Below, piece after piece: positions 48,409 through 61,122 of a DNA stretch of 64,000 nucleotides (within the stretch, counting starts at the first letter, position 1; each line of letters opens with the position of its first letter). The notes beneath the pieces were generated by a model, which searched no databases, was not told the origin of the DNA, and was given only the letters and a program-made list of their open reading frames with translations. The DNA comes from Flaveria trinervia. Taxonomy: Eukaryota; Streptophyta; Magnoliopsida; Asterales; Asteraceae. The translations under genes were made by a program, and so were the position numbers. The DNA lies in assembly GCA_025506515.1 (NCBI GenBank), contig CM046456.1, positions 8,757,103-8,821,102 of the forward strand. The letters are read 5' to 3'.

Positions 48409-49530
48409 TTTTATAATTTCCTATAGTAATTGATAAAATAGAATATTAGTTATTGATTATACATATTATAAATCTATATAAAAAAAGACTTTTGGTTACA
48501 TTTAAGTTTTTTTATTTTAAGTTTTGATCATAAGAGTTTCTTTACATTATGGGCCAAGAGTAGATTATTTAAAATTTTATATAGTAAAATGCAACTTGAA
48601 TGCTATAATACACTTTTTATTTTCGGTTAACCACAAGATTTTAATGAAATGGTATTTGCTGTCCCTCAATTTTACTCCATAAAATTTTGATGATTTCAAA
48701 AATTTTCTACCGAAGCTTAACAGCTTTAGATTTTATTACTTATTATATTTTCATTTTCACCCTTTATCATATTTGAGACTATGAGTCATGCTTTAAAACC
48801 ATTTCATTTCCTAATAAAATTTGCGTTTCTGTAATAATTTCCGTTCATTAATAATAAATGAAATTTGCGGTTATCTTTATTTTATTGTCAATACTTCAAT
48901 ATAATTTGTTTCAAAACGAAGTTGTAGTCAATATCGAGTGTTTTTGTATTGTAGGCTATGACGAGTGCAAATAATGTTGTGGTATCACAACGAACCGAAC
49001 CGATTATGAGTGAATATCATTGTTGTCGTTATTGGTATTATCGGAACCGGTTTCGATATTTGCTTTTGTGGTTTTCGATGAGACAAACCGACAACGAACA
49101 AAGTCATGTCATGTAAAACATGAACCAAACTCTCAGCACATAGCGCAAGAGATGACACTAGTTTAATTACAATTGGTCTTTTGTTTAGATAAACAAATTA
49201 AACATATCAACACAAACACAACCAGATCAACCAAACACGATGCGTTTACTAACGAAGTTACATATGTATAAAGCTTGAACCCTAGTTATATTATAACTAC
49301 ATTGTGTTGTTTCTAAGTCTATTTCAAGTTGTACAAGATATTATCACACCTACGTAAAAATAGTTTTATTAACCTAATTAGCGATTAATAACATGAATTT
49401 TGATCACAGCTGAAATTGGACCGATCAGAAAGACATAGTCTTACTTCATGGGCTACAAATGGGGCACAAGATACAAGCCCAGAAATCCGTAATAAATAGC
49501 CCAATCAAATTAATTCATTTTTATGTTGAG
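48409..49530. other. Intergenic, no feature recognised
   Basis: AT-rich sequence after the MULE. No gene or clear element ends were seen. Confidence 0.5.
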
Positions 49531-49790
49531 GTGTAAAAAACCGGTTCCTCAAGGCAAACCGACCCGAACCATTACTAAAACTACTATCTAGTATGACAAG
49601 AATCGGTGGAGTTAAAATGAACCGCCGGTTTGTAATTGGTTTCTAACTTTTATCATTCAAATTGATTCAACTCTAAGTAAACCGGTCAAAAGTGGTAAAA
49701 GACGTATCAAACCGAACTGATCATTTCATTCTCCAAAGGGGCCGTTTTAACTTTTGTTAACCCAAACTAGAACTGGAAAAAACCCGATTT
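49530..49790. repeat. Degenerate AAACCGGTTC-type motif repeat
   Basis: Starts near GTGTAAAAAACCGGTTCC and continues with AAACCG/ACCGGT variants to about 49790. Its composition and style match the MITE at 15836, but no target duplication was identified. Confidence 0.4.
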
Positions 49791-49881
49791 GTGCATCTCT
49801 ATTTACAAGCAATCGCCTTTGCCTCCTTTGCTTAAAATCCTTCGAAACCATAATATTGGAATCATATAAACGACTTTAAAA

Positions 49882-50310
49882 ACTATTTCAGTCATTTCCA
49901 ATTCAATACTATGAATATAATCGTAGCATATTACATATGTAGACCAAAAATAATTTTATAAAACTAAATCCTTTTTAACAAATTTTGTTAGAACAAAACA
50001 AACACTAACAAACTTTGGTTACATGATATTCATTTTTCAATAACACGGTATTAGAGTTTAAGATTGTATTAAATTTTAAGTTTGTACTATTTCAGTTGTT
50101 TCCAATTCAATGCTATGAATATAATCGTAGCATATTACATATGTAGACCAAAAATAATTTTATAAAACTAAATCCTTTTTAACAAATTTTGTTAGAACAA
50201 AACAAACACTAACAAACTTTGGTTACATGATATTCATTTTTCAATAACACGGTATTAGAGTTTAAGATTTCAATAACACGGTATTAGAGTTTAAGATTGT
50301 ATTAAATTTT
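49882..50310 (+). repeat. 204-bp tandem duplication with an inner short repeat
   Basis: A unit starting ACTATTTCAG at 49882 is repeated at 50086 with very few changes. At the end of the second copy, a block TCAATAACACGGTATTAGAG is duplicated once more. This suggests recent slippage or unequal exchange. Confidence 0.9.
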
Positions 50311-50549
50311 AAGTTTATACTAAGATCAAAAACTTTTAATTCAAAATACAAGTACAAAATTTTCAAATAATAAGAAATTCAAAACAAGATGAATGTAGAT
50401 TAACATTCAACCATTCAATAAAAAATATCAAATTAAAAATTAAAATATCATAAGTTAACATAGTTGCAAAAGTAGCTTCACGTGTTAGCGCTACAACCTA
50501 CAAGTTTGTAATAAAAAAGAATGTACGGAGACAACTACAATTAAACAAA

Positions 50550-50580
50550 CTAGGGTTGTATCCCAACGCGCGTTGCGTGT
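50550..50580 (-). mobile_element. Possible Helitron 3' end (minus strand)
   Basis: On the minus strand, CACGCAACGCGCGTTGGG forms a GC-rich hairpin (CAACGCGCGTTG) followed by ATACAACCCTAG and host T. This fits a Helitron 3' end, with the body extending right towards about 51.7 kb, a region of raised GC content and no recognisable gene. The 5' end was not found. Confidence 0.4.
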
Positions 50581-50750
50581 TTAATAAACAGATTAAACCG
50601 AGTCTTAAATAAACACAGATGTATTCATTCGTAACACCACCATCATCTAAACGGGATCATACCAACTTACAAAAAAAACCCTCAACCTCACAAAACAAAA
50701 GTTTTAATGTAATTTGGCTTAGAGTTTCAAAAATACTTATAAATCAATGG

Positions 50751-50785
50751 TTGCAAGGGGGTTGCAAGGGGGTTGCAAGGGGGTG
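50751..50785 (+). repeat. 11-bp minisatellite, three copies
   Basis: The unit GGTTGCAAGGG occurs three times in tandem. Confidence 0.85.
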
Positions 50786-50789
50786 CGGG

Positions 50790-52552
50790 TATATACTGGT
50801 CGTCCTTCGACCACGCCAACATCATGTTGTAATCCAGAGCTTGAACTCATCACAGCCACCTCAAAACACAACAAACCATTAAGAGATTTCAAAATCAGGT
50901 ATTATAAATTTGTCTCAGATGAGTTTACTCATCATCACTGACCCAACAACATCACATCTACAATTCAATATTAGTTTCGGCACAAACATTTTCATCAAAT
51001 AGGCAAATATCAACTTGAATGATTAAACAATATTACGTACAACAAAAAGCCCTCCAAAATAAGAAAAGTAAAGAGGTAGTCTCAAATGAGTAAGAGCCTA
51101 AAGTCACCGACTTTACAAACACGTACCAGACATCACTGCCAGACAAATGCCACCAAAGGCGACTTCGAGAGACTCAATCGTCTCCGGCTACTGCCAAAGA
51201 CCTCCATCAAACCCTATCAGATCTAGGTGTGCAAAAAAGATATACTCTGTTCGAGGAGCGAGACAGGGAACCGTCTCATTAAGAAAACCCTCCTATGCAT
51301 GCAGTTTAAGAAAGATGGATGATCGGTCGAGAGGAAGCGATGGCCAAGCCGAAGCGGCCACCACCTCCGCTCCACCGTCACCAGCACCAGGGCAGAGCTA
51401 GGGTTTCTTTGGGAAAGAACGAAGGCATAGAAATACCACGATTTGTTTTCGTCTTAACATATACCACACCCGCCACCGCCATTGCCGCTTCTTAAAACCG
51501 ATAACACAAACCCAAGACCGCCAGCCGACTGACCTATGATATATACCATGGTGGTTGCGGTTTAGGCGGAGCGCGGCATAGCAGGCAGAACGTGGCATAA
51601 CAGGCGAAACGCCGCAGCATGGGCGGAACATGACGGTGGCACAGGCGGAACACAATGACGGTATAGAAAAGCAGGGAGACATTTCTCTCTATACAAAAGA
51701 ATCGGTTAAGATAACAGGGGACCTCTCCCTATTCTTCCCCTTAAAACTCACAAAAAGAGTAAAATGCATAACTCACCAAAGTTATATGGCCAAACCACAC
51801 ACTCAACTATATAAACTATTCCTTCTAATTGCAAAATTAATATTATGTGATAAACAAGAAAAATAACTAAAAAGGAAACCAAATTAAAATAAATTAAATG
51901 TGTATATGTTATAAAATAAATCATTTATATAAAACATAAATAGATAAGTATATTATATGTATATATATAACATTATATGTATACTTTTAGGTCGAATTTA
52001 TAATCATATAAAATTGAATATCACAAATTCAAAATTTGTTTCGAATGTGATAAAAAAATTGTCAAATCCATCGAATTTAAATTTGAATTTCGAATTGATG
52101 TTATCTTAATGGAATTGAATTTTGAGATTTCAAACACGATTTGAATACTAAATGCATGTATGAGATAACACCAGGTTTTTGTGTTAATGATAAGATGAGA
52201 TACGTATTTGATAACAAATAAGACGTCACTATCTTGATTTTCTGTAATTGAACAAAGTTGAGAAAGTAGAAGAAACATCTATGGTGGTGACAAACATATT
52301 GCATGGTAACAAACAAGAGACACACCAGCCTCTTAAGTATTGTGTTTGATCTTTATCTCATTATGACAAACATATTGAATCTCTTTGCATAAAACGCACA
52401 CAAACCCTCATTTGTCCAATTCAAGATTCAAATTTGAACATTTTGTTTGTTTTTCAAAAATTATGATGGTAACATGTGACAAACATGTTGCTTCTCACCA
52501 TACCTCTTTCACTTAAAGGAGAATCATCTAGCATGTGTGTTAATACTTAATA
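50790..52552. other. Intergenic, mixed composition
   Basis: The stretch 51100-51700 is GC-richer, with CCGCC/GGCGG motifs and a GGCGGAACACGGCA-like local repeat around 51560-51650. No recognisable protein is encoded on either strand. The rest is AT-rich. Confidence 0.4.
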
Positions 52553-52780
52553 CTAACAACAAAAGTAACCCATGACAATTAAACAATGCCAACATTTTGC
52601 CGACATCCAACTTATCACCTTCTTGTTTGTTTTTGATGATTTAACACTTTGAACATGTGTTGTTGGTTTACGGGTAGCATCAATCAAGGGGGAGCAATCT
52701 TTTGGTTCGACAAGAAATAGGAAGAACAGTAATAATATATGTAAACATGTTAACATGGATATTTTTCTTCCGGTGTTCAT
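52553..52780 (-). CDS. Possible small secreted peptide (unrecognised)
   Basis: An ATG at 52780 starts a 75-codon frame with a hydrophobic N-terminal stretch (LTCLHILLLFFLFLVEP) that could be a signal peptide. A Lys/Thr/Ser-rich region follows. The end is Cys/Trp-rich (SAKCWHC, GYFCC). No known peptide-hormone motif is visible. A GT dinucleotide after TNKK could be a splice donor, in which case the C-terminus would differ. No TATA box was seen nearby. It could be a chance open frame. Confidence 0.25.
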   Translation of the reverse strand: MNTGRKISMLTCLHILLLFFLFLVEPKDCSPLIDATRKPTTHVQSVKSSKTNKKVISWMSAKCWHCLIVMGYFCC

Positions 52781-53330
52781 GTTTTTTCGTTATCATAAAA
52801 TTGAAGAGATTGTAGGTGTATACACGTACACTCAAATGTATTTCAGTTATTTTAATGATGATAAAGATGGTAACATATGTTTCAAATGTCGTTTAAAATA
52901 CTCATGTTCTTAATAGAAGACTTGGGGTCGATGCTCTACATCATCCTTCATAGTTCAGATACAATAACCAAATCCTTAATTCATGTTTAGGAAACGTCTT
53001 ATTCCATGTTTAAAAGTGGGATTTGTCTTTATCTATTGTTATCTGGCTTGTTATGACTCCATAATGTTTCAACCGAACTCATATTCAATTGACTTGTTTC
53101 GACGATCATGTTCGTGTTTTTTCTGTTTATAAAATTTTTGGATCGGCCACCGGTTATATAACCAGTAAATAAGTAACTTCTTAATCATGTTAGGGAGTGT
53201 AATTGATACGTTAAAAATATATTTAACATAATAGCGCTTTAAAAGTAGAAAGGAAAAAAACAATTATATATATACTAACCTATTTAGACTACTGTAACTG
53301 GATTATTCAACTTTAGTGTTAACATACAAC
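52781..53330. other. Intergenic, no feature recognised
   Basis: AT-rich with no visible gene. Confidence 0.4.
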
Positions 53331-53334
53331 AACC

Positions 53335-53720
53335 TAACTTGCAAACGAGCTAAGCTGCTCACGAGCAACTTGAGATTGTATCGATTAAAAGCTTGTAACC
53401 AACTCAGCTTTATCAAGCTCGAGCGAGTCTAAACGAACTTTTTACTTATATATTCTTTATTTAATTTTTATATATATTATATTAATAATTTTTATCTTAT
53501 ATAAAGTTACGATAAATAATTATATAATATGTATAATATTATATAAAATATATAAATAAGTATTATAAAATTTAAAAATTAAAAAAAAATAATAACTAAA
53601 TAATAAACAATCCGACCTTGAAAAGTACTTGACGAGCCGAGCTCGAGCCTTCTTAAACCAAAACAAGTAAGTTCGGCCTATACGAGTTCAAACTCGGCTC
53701 GACTCTTTTATAGCCCCAAC
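53335..53720. repeat. Degenerate GAGCTCGAGC motif element
   Basis: The left part (53335-53440) and right part (53610-53710) contain ACGAGC, GAGCTCGAGC and AACTCGGCTCG motifs in both orientations around an AT-rich core, so the sequence can fold back. It resembles other motif-built MITEs in this window. The ends are not defined. Confidence 0.45.
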
Positions 53721-56160
53721 TCATATTTATAACTTACAAATATAAGAATTTGCCATCTTTACCCCAAAAATAAAAAATAAAGATAAAAAATAGTGGTAGA
53801 GACTACACGTGAGTACGCCGGTGATTTGTCACATATTTAGGCCAATGATTCGATTATCCAAGCTTACTGGTATAAAATTGGGCTTTTCTCTATACCACTT
53901 TTAACTTTAAAGGGCTCACCTGTGTTTCTAGTGGGTTCCACTCGTGATATCATATTGGGCTTCTATATCTACCTCCAAAGACCACTCATATATGTTTCAA
54001 GTGGCTAGAGACCAGCTTTATATGTTACAGCATTCACAACTCATGTTGTATAATTTTGTGAGTTCTTAAATTATATAGGATATTTACGGTTCAATCCTTA
54101 TAAATTTAAAGATTCATGGTTCAACCTTATAAATTTTTAATATTTTTGAAAGTGGTTGTGAGTGAATGAGAAAGAATAGGTAATGAAAAATGTATAAAAA
54201 TATATTATTTAATTAAAATGAGAGAGAAGAAGTGATGATTTTTAATGTAATTATATGGATAAAAATAAAAGATGGAATGTGAATGATCTTAAACATAACG
54301 AGTAAGAACATTCAAGTCTCATTCTACATGTTATTGCGGGTGTTTTATATTTTAAATAATGGTTGTAAATAGAGTAAAGAGAAAATATTAATGTTTATCC
54401 GTATATTTGGTAAGATATTCTTCATCCCTATTAAATTTTTAATATTTTTTTAAAAATGATTATAAGTGAAGGATATAAAAAACATAATATTAAATGTCTA
54501 TAAAGTATTATTTAATAAAAAGAAAATGTAGTAATTTTTATAAATAAAAAAGATGATGAATGAGAAATGAATGCTCTATATGATGCAATCGCCACATATA
54601 TTCTTAATAGCAATTTAACATCGCTCTCTAATCTTATGTTTTTTAGCAATTTTATTTTACTTATAATTAAATGATCTAAATTAAAAAGATGTGAATCTTG
54701 GTTACTATTTAATCTTTTTTAATTTAGGCTGACCTAAATTTAACAATTATGAATTTGTTTTTAGTGAGTTTTCTCTTCATCATTACCTCTTATTTCAGAT
54801 TAATTCATTAAAAGGTAATTACAAGATAGTGACTAAGTTTTACACGGTCTTCCATTTATGTCACCGTATATTAAATAAAAATACATTAGTCAAAGTTTTT
54901 ATATTCCGTTCACTTAATGTGTTGGATATTGAATTTAATACAAACCTTCTATTTTTTGAACAAATTAGTCAAAAATACAATCTTTAAGATGTTCATATCA
55001 AGGGTCTTTACTCGGAATATGCGTAGTGGTTGCCTATTTATAAGGATGGTTCCGGTACTCGAGTAATAGAGATGATTATGTTGACCAATGGTCCGTCAGT
55101 GATCTTTAGTCATTTAAAAAAAATAACAAGTTTATATAACCTACAAAAAACAATAATAAAAACAATACATTGTGTTATTATGTTATTTTAAAACCTATAA
55201 GATTAAAAATATACATTAGCGAAATAACACCATCGTGTATTTGTAAATGTATATCAAAATGATAGATAACAAATTTTTATCATTATAAAAGTAACAAGAA
55301 CAATAACATAGAATGATCTAGAAACCTAAAACACAATAATGAATACAAAAAACAAATAATGAAATAACCACGCCACAATGAAATAATATTTGATACAATA
55401 AACGTATTAGACATAATGAATGTATTAGATACAATAAGTTGACGTATTTAACACAATCACCAAAATGTGATTCCTTTTAAAACAACAAAAGAAAACGTGT
55501 CAAACACACAGTCATTCTTAAACGTTTTTAAACTAAATGTTTTTTTTATAATAACTCCATCCACATTATTATACCCTAAGTTAACGTTGCTAATAGTTCT
55601 TGTACTTCTGAACACCGTAAATTAAATTAACTAAAAAGTTATAATCAGATGTTTTTTATTTGATGTTGTTCAAGATGTCATAACTTAGCAATTGGTGGAG
55701 ATACGGTGCATTAGTTAGTATTTGTTTAGTCATTCAGACGGTGACTAGCGTTTTTTTAGCTATGCATTACACATCTCATTTGGATCTAGTTTTCAATAGC
55801 ATAAAATACGTTATGAGTGATGTTGAAGGGGGATGGCTGCTCCGTTATATGCATGCTAATGGGGCAAGCATGTTTCTCAACAAAAATGGTAGAAATTCAA
55901 ATCTTTAGCATATTATTTAGGGATGAGTATACACTTTGGTTATTAGAAATATATAACCATTCGAATGACTATTATCGGTTTTCAAATGGTTGTTAAATTT
56001 TTTTTGTTATATTGAAATCAATTCAAATTTTAGGTTAACGTAACCCAACCTAACCACTATAATCGGTTATTAAAAAATCACAAGTGAGCCATCAATTCAT
56101 AGTCTTCACTATTTCAGTTAAGTCGTTTTCGATTTTGACATTTAGTTTCACCCTTACTAA
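53720..56160. other. Intergenic, no feature recognised
   Basis: AT-rich, with some repeated AAATGT/ATGAATG phrases but no gene or clear element. Confidence 0.5.
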
Positions 56161-56163
56161 GAG

Positions 56164-56242
<79 letters not shown>
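56164..56242 (+). repeat. TA dinucleotide microsatellite
   Basis: An uninterrupted TA run of about 39 units. Confidence 0.95.
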
Positions 56243-56243
<1 letters not shown>

Positions 56244-56643
56244 CAGAAATTTTATCCTTCATTATTATTTCATTGATCTAGACCGAGATGTGGTCAAAGG
56301 TAATAATAGATGAATGGTCACACATTGCATGAATGGCATGGACCATCTAAGATCAATCATGCTCCTAAGAGACTAAAGTATGAAGAGTTACCTAACATTA
56401 CACAACAATTATGATATTTCATGTGCATATTAAAATTTTAACAAAATCATTGACTTAACATCTCAATTAAGGTTGTCACTTTTTACTCCAATTAAAATAT
56501 AACCAAGCAAATTTTTTGTTATTTAAATTCAAGAATATTCATATATAAAACTTAATAAAGAAAAGTACTAATCCTAATTGAGTTTCACTACCTAAAGGCA
56601 TTATTCAAAGGTGGGTCCCGGCCTTTTGCTCTTATAGCATAAG

Positions 56644-57293
56644 TAGGAACGCGAACAATGCCGTATTCTTATTTGTTCGTTAAAAAATAAACTTGTTTAT
56701 GAATTGTTTACATACACTTACCGAATGAGATTCTTTGTTCGTGTTCATTCATTAAAAAATACGTGTTCATGAACCGTTCACAAATACTTACCGAACGCAA
56801 AGAAATATAAACAAAAGCAAAACAAACATAAACAACTGTTTATGAACATGATAAATACAAAAAAAGCTCATGAACACAAAAGAATACAAATAATTATATA
56901 TTTGTTTTAGAATAAAATTTACATTGTTTATTACAATATTACACCAAATCAATAAAAAATAAATAAGAACTTAATATACTATCAAAAAATCTTGATATAA
57001 TAATTATAAAAATACCTAACATAAAAATTAAGAATATAAATGAACATATTAATAACATAAACGAACACATTATCGAACGTTCATGAACATACATTAACAA
57101 ACATAAACGAACATGTTATCGAACGTTCACGAACATAAATGAACGAATGTGGCTTTTGTTCATGTTCGTTCGTTAACGAACGAACAAAAATTTTTGTTCG
57201 TGTTTGTCATTTACTAAACGAACGAACATAAAAGAACTTTCCGTCGAACGGTTCACGAACTGTTCGTTAAACATTTAGTTCGTTTGCAGCCCT
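56644..57293. mobile_element. hAT-like element of GTTCGTTCGTTTA motifs, copy 1
   Basis: Starts TAGGAACGCGAAC and ends GTTCGTTTGCAGCCCT. The flanks AGCATAAG (56636-56643) and AACATAAG (57294-57301) match at 7 of 8 bases, the hAT target length. The interior consists of degenerate GAACGTTCATGAACA and GTTCGTTCGTT motifs in both orientations, with an AT-rich core. No coding capacity. Confidence 0.65.
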
Positions 57294-57412
57294 AACATAA
57301 GCTCCCCTTTTAGTTGGTATTAGCAAAATAACAAATGATGATTACAGATAACCTTCTAAAAATAATATGAGTTTAAATTGGAATTTAAGAAACTTTTGTT
57401 TTATGTTTTTTA

Positions 57413-58076
57413 TAGGACAACAAACAAACCGAGCAAACACAAACAGTGCCTTATTTGTATTCGTTCATTAAAAAATAAATTTGTTTAGGAACAGTTCACG
57501 AACACTTACCAAACGAAATTCATTGTTTGTGTTTGTTCATTAAGGAAATGAACATGTTCATGAAGTGTTTACAAACACTTATCGAACGTAAATGAACACA
57601 AATATAAGCAAACAAACACAAACAAATGTTCATACACATGATAAACACAAAAAAGTTTATGAACACAAACGAATACAAATAATCATATTCATATTTTAGT
57701 ATAAAATTTGCATTTCATTACAAACATTACTCAAAATCCATCAAAATTAATAAGTTCTTAACATAAATATTAAAATATACTTGATATGATTGTTATAAAA
57801 ATAAATAACACAAAAATTAATAACATAAACGAACACATTAATGAACATAAAAAAACACATTAACGAATGTCCACGAACGAATATTAACGAACACATTATC
57901 GAACGATCATAAACATAAATAAACGAATGCGCCTTGTGTTCATGTTTGTTCGTTTAACTAAATGAACAAAAAAATTGATCGTGTTCGTTCATTTACTAAA
58001 CAAACAAACATAAATTAACTCCACGCAGAACTCTTCATGTACTGTTCATTAAATGTTCGCTTCTTTTATAGCCTTA
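57413..58076. mobile_element. hAT-like element of the same family, copy 2
   Basis: Collinear with the element at 56644-57293. It starts TAGGACAACAAAC and ends CTTTTATAGCCTTA. The flanks GTTTTTTA (57405-57412) and GTTTTGTA (58077-58084) match at 7 of 8 bases. Independent target sites show two separate insertions about 120 bases apart, not a tandem duplication. Confidence 0.65.
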
Positions 58077-58151
58077 GTTTTGTAAAACGACAACACTTAC
58101 AATTTTAGTTTTGTAAAACGACATCACTTACAATTTTAGTTTTGTAAAACT
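58076..58151 (+). repeat. 31-bp tandem repeat, about 2.5 copies
   Basis: The unit AGTTTTGTAAAACGACAACA... starts at 58076, 58107 and 58138. The first copy overlaps the target site of the adjacent hAT-like element. Confidence 0.85.
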
Positions 58152-59686
58152 TTTATTTTAACTTATAAACAAGAAACATCCTTAAATGTGGATACTATGG
58201 TGTGAGAGAAAAATATTTATATAATAGGTAATTTCTTTTATCTAATTTAATTTGTCAATCATCACATGCATTGTAACAAATATATAGCAATGATTTGGAT
58301 CTAGCATTTGATAAGCAATAAATAAAAGTTTAAAACTAGTATTAAAACATAAGTTTGAATTCGTTTCATTTATGAATAAAAACAATATATACGATAATAT
58401 GTCCACATTAATAAAATGTTAGAGTTCAACGAGTACTATAACTAAACGTGACACGCTATCTTTTGTGTCTTTTGGTTTTATTGTATAAGTCGAACTTCTA
58501 TCTAACATCACATCATAAAATTAACCTACGATAGAAGTGAAAGCTATAGTTTCAACGAGCATTTGAATAAATTTTCAATATAAAGAATACTCTTAAATTA
58601 ATAAATTCTCTTAAATTTTCGTTTTTCCCAAATTAAAAATCAATTTACATAAATTTAGAAAATAAATAGACGTAAATCATATTTAGTTTTAAGGGCGTTC
58701 ACTATCTAGACAAAATAGTATTTTAGACACTTTAAAGTTAGAATTATATGATGATCGATGAGGTTTTTGTTGAATCTTTAAATTAGTTTTGGCAAAAACT
58801 AAATTATCATCTAAATTTTGAATGGTGGTTGTTACTATAATAAGAATAAAATAGTTCAAAACAAATAGTGATTTAGTAAGAAACAAAGATTCAAAGGTCA
58901 CAAGCAATTGTTTACCAATAAGATAGACTTGTCATATCATTTATATTATAAAATTAAAAGAGAGCCAAATTATGTTGGTATTATTTGATCAATGCATTAT
59001 GAAATTGACATATCAAAATGGGTATCATAAGACATTTCATTTTGTTTGTGTGCATTATCATATTGTACATTATGGTCTTGTACATGTAATCTAACATTTG
59101 GATGTTTCCCATTTTGGAGTGAGCATCTAAAGTTGTACCTTTAGTGTTAAAAGATAACAATAACCATTTATATTGAATTGCATACTTTTCAAACAACCAC
59201 CCCACAGCTGGTTTCAAACCTTTGTGCTTCACATGACTTGGGTACTATTTACTTGTTTGGGTAAAAAATCATTTCATGTTTGAGAAAAATATATATAACT
59301 CTCTTTTTGAGCACCTTTAGTGATAATTTTCAAGTTATATGAACATTTATAAAACTTAACTCGTTATATTAAAATTTACATACTACAATAATGAACCTTA
59401 TTATTATAACCAGGTAAATAATTAAACAAAATAAGGTGGTTTTTAGCGAAGAAGGTACATGCAAAGTTGTAATAGTTAATTAAGAATTTTAGAAAAAAAG
59501 GTTTAAAGAAGGTAATGTTTAATTCATGTATATATATTTAGATTTACAGATAAGTTTAATTTAGATACAACAGTACACATGCAAATATATCTAATCTCAT
59601 AAAGCTTAAAAATAGCATGTTATTTATATCTCTTTGTTTACCTAAATATGAAAAAGGTAATGTAAAATCTAAATCAGTTTTACATA
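58152..59686. other. Intergenic, no feature recognised
   Basis: AT-rich. Short open frames at 58689 and 58981 have no recognisable domain. Confidence 0.45.
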
Positions 59687-60525
59687 TCTACACTACTATA
59701 TAAAACAAAACCTTAAAACACAAGTGTAATTTAAAATAAAAGGTTAAGACACATAATACAATTTCTTAAGGAGTAGTTACAAGTGCTATATACAATCATT
59801 CATATTTTGTCCCTTATCTAATAATTTTTTTTAATTAATACATATATTCAATAATGTAAGATTATTTAATTCACCATATTATATATTATATTATTTATCT
59901 TTAAACTAATATTTAAATATATTAATAAGTATTATCTTATTTAAATACTTAACTATAACTTTTATAATAATAATAATAATTATTATTATTATTATTATTA
60001 TTTATATTGTTATTATTATTATTAAATTTAAAAATAAGTATAATATTATTTGAATACTTAAGTATATAATAAATAGTTTTTATAATAATAATTACAATAA
60101 TAGTCTATATCTATATTATCTATATTTATATTGTAATATAAAGCATTTAATGAGGGCACATTTGTAATTTTACTTAAAATTCAAGACAATATTATTTTTT
60201 TAAACATAAGGTAGAAGTATTATATATAATAGTTCCTACTTTGATCCTATTTAATAAATTTCTCCAAATTTATACAGATTTATTTTAAGTATTATCTTAT
60301 ATATAATATTTTAAATCAATATTAAAATATATACATTTATTATTTATATTTATATAACTTAATACATTTTGATTTAAGTATTATTTTATTGAAATACTTA
60401 AGTATATAATCATTAAATATTTAAATAATTATAATACTAGTAATAATAATACACAAGTATATTCACATTTAAGACAAGTTGGAAAAAAAAGCTCGATAAC
60501 ACCCGCTGCATCACTATAGATAGAA
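59687..60525 (+). mobile_element. Possible Helitron, 5' end TCTACACTACTATATAAAA
   Basis: A|TCTACACTACTATATAAAA at 59687 is a typical plant Helitron 5' terminus. An AT-rich interior follows. Near 60498 the phrase AACACCCGCTGCATCACTATAG recalls the start of a Helitron 3' hairpin, but the second arm is missing, so the 3' end is lost or elsewhere. Confidence 0.4.
59958..60017 (+). repeat. Self-complementary TAA/TTA microsatellite
   Basis: A TAA run is followed directly by a TTA run (59963-60002) and then a second TTA run, so the locus can form a perfect hairpin. Confidence 0.85.
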
Positions 60526-60603
60526 TTTTTTTAAATATAGTATTTAGGGAGAGAGAGGTGACAAAAGGGGTAAGTCTTGTCAGAGTGTGACATTAGGGGA
60601 TAC

Positions 60604-60845
60604 CGCCCCTGGCAGGGGCGGGTTTTGACTCTTTGACTGTGTGTGTCGGTTGAATGTTTTGAATGTGTGGTGAATTGTTTGGTGATGTGACTGGTCAAAG
60701 TGAGACGTCGCCCTTGGGAAGGGCGGGTTCTCCTCCTACCCATTCGATTGTTGAAGTGTTGAAGATGATGATGTGATGTAGATGATGATGTGACCCGTGC
60801 ATGGAGACCACACCCTTAGGAAGGGCGGGTTCTCCTCCTACCCGT
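60604..60845 (+). repeat. Three GC-rich hairpin motifs (CGCCC...GGGCGGGTT)
   Basis: Three copies at 60604-60624, 60709-60742 and 60811-60843 share a short hairpin (CGCCCCTGGCAGGGGCG or GCCCTTGGGAAGGGC) followed by GGGTT and, in two of them, CTCCTCCTACCC. An inverted copy (GAGAACCCGCCCTTG) lies at 63953-63967, on the far side of the MAIN-like gene. The motif stands out in this AT-rich context. Confidence 0.6.
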
Positions 60846-61122
60846 CCGATCTAACAACCTCCTCTAATTTACGGTCCACATTTCAACCACCTTTAATTTT
60901 TTAATTATTCGTTTGACCATCTTTCACTATTTATTCGTTTAACCACCACATAGTTTCCTTCACAATTCGTTCAATTTATTTCTCAAGAATTTCTCTAGAA
61001 TTTCAAACTTCATTTCAAAAATCAAAATGAGCTAGAGGATTACACCAGGTCTACTAAATAACGATTTGTTATTTCTAAGTGGTCAACTAGAGCTGATTAT
61101 TATTCTCGAGATCTAGAAAGCG

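Noticed and set aside
51147..51682. GC-richer open frames on both strands
   Set aside because: No recognisable domain; the region is probably transposon interior.
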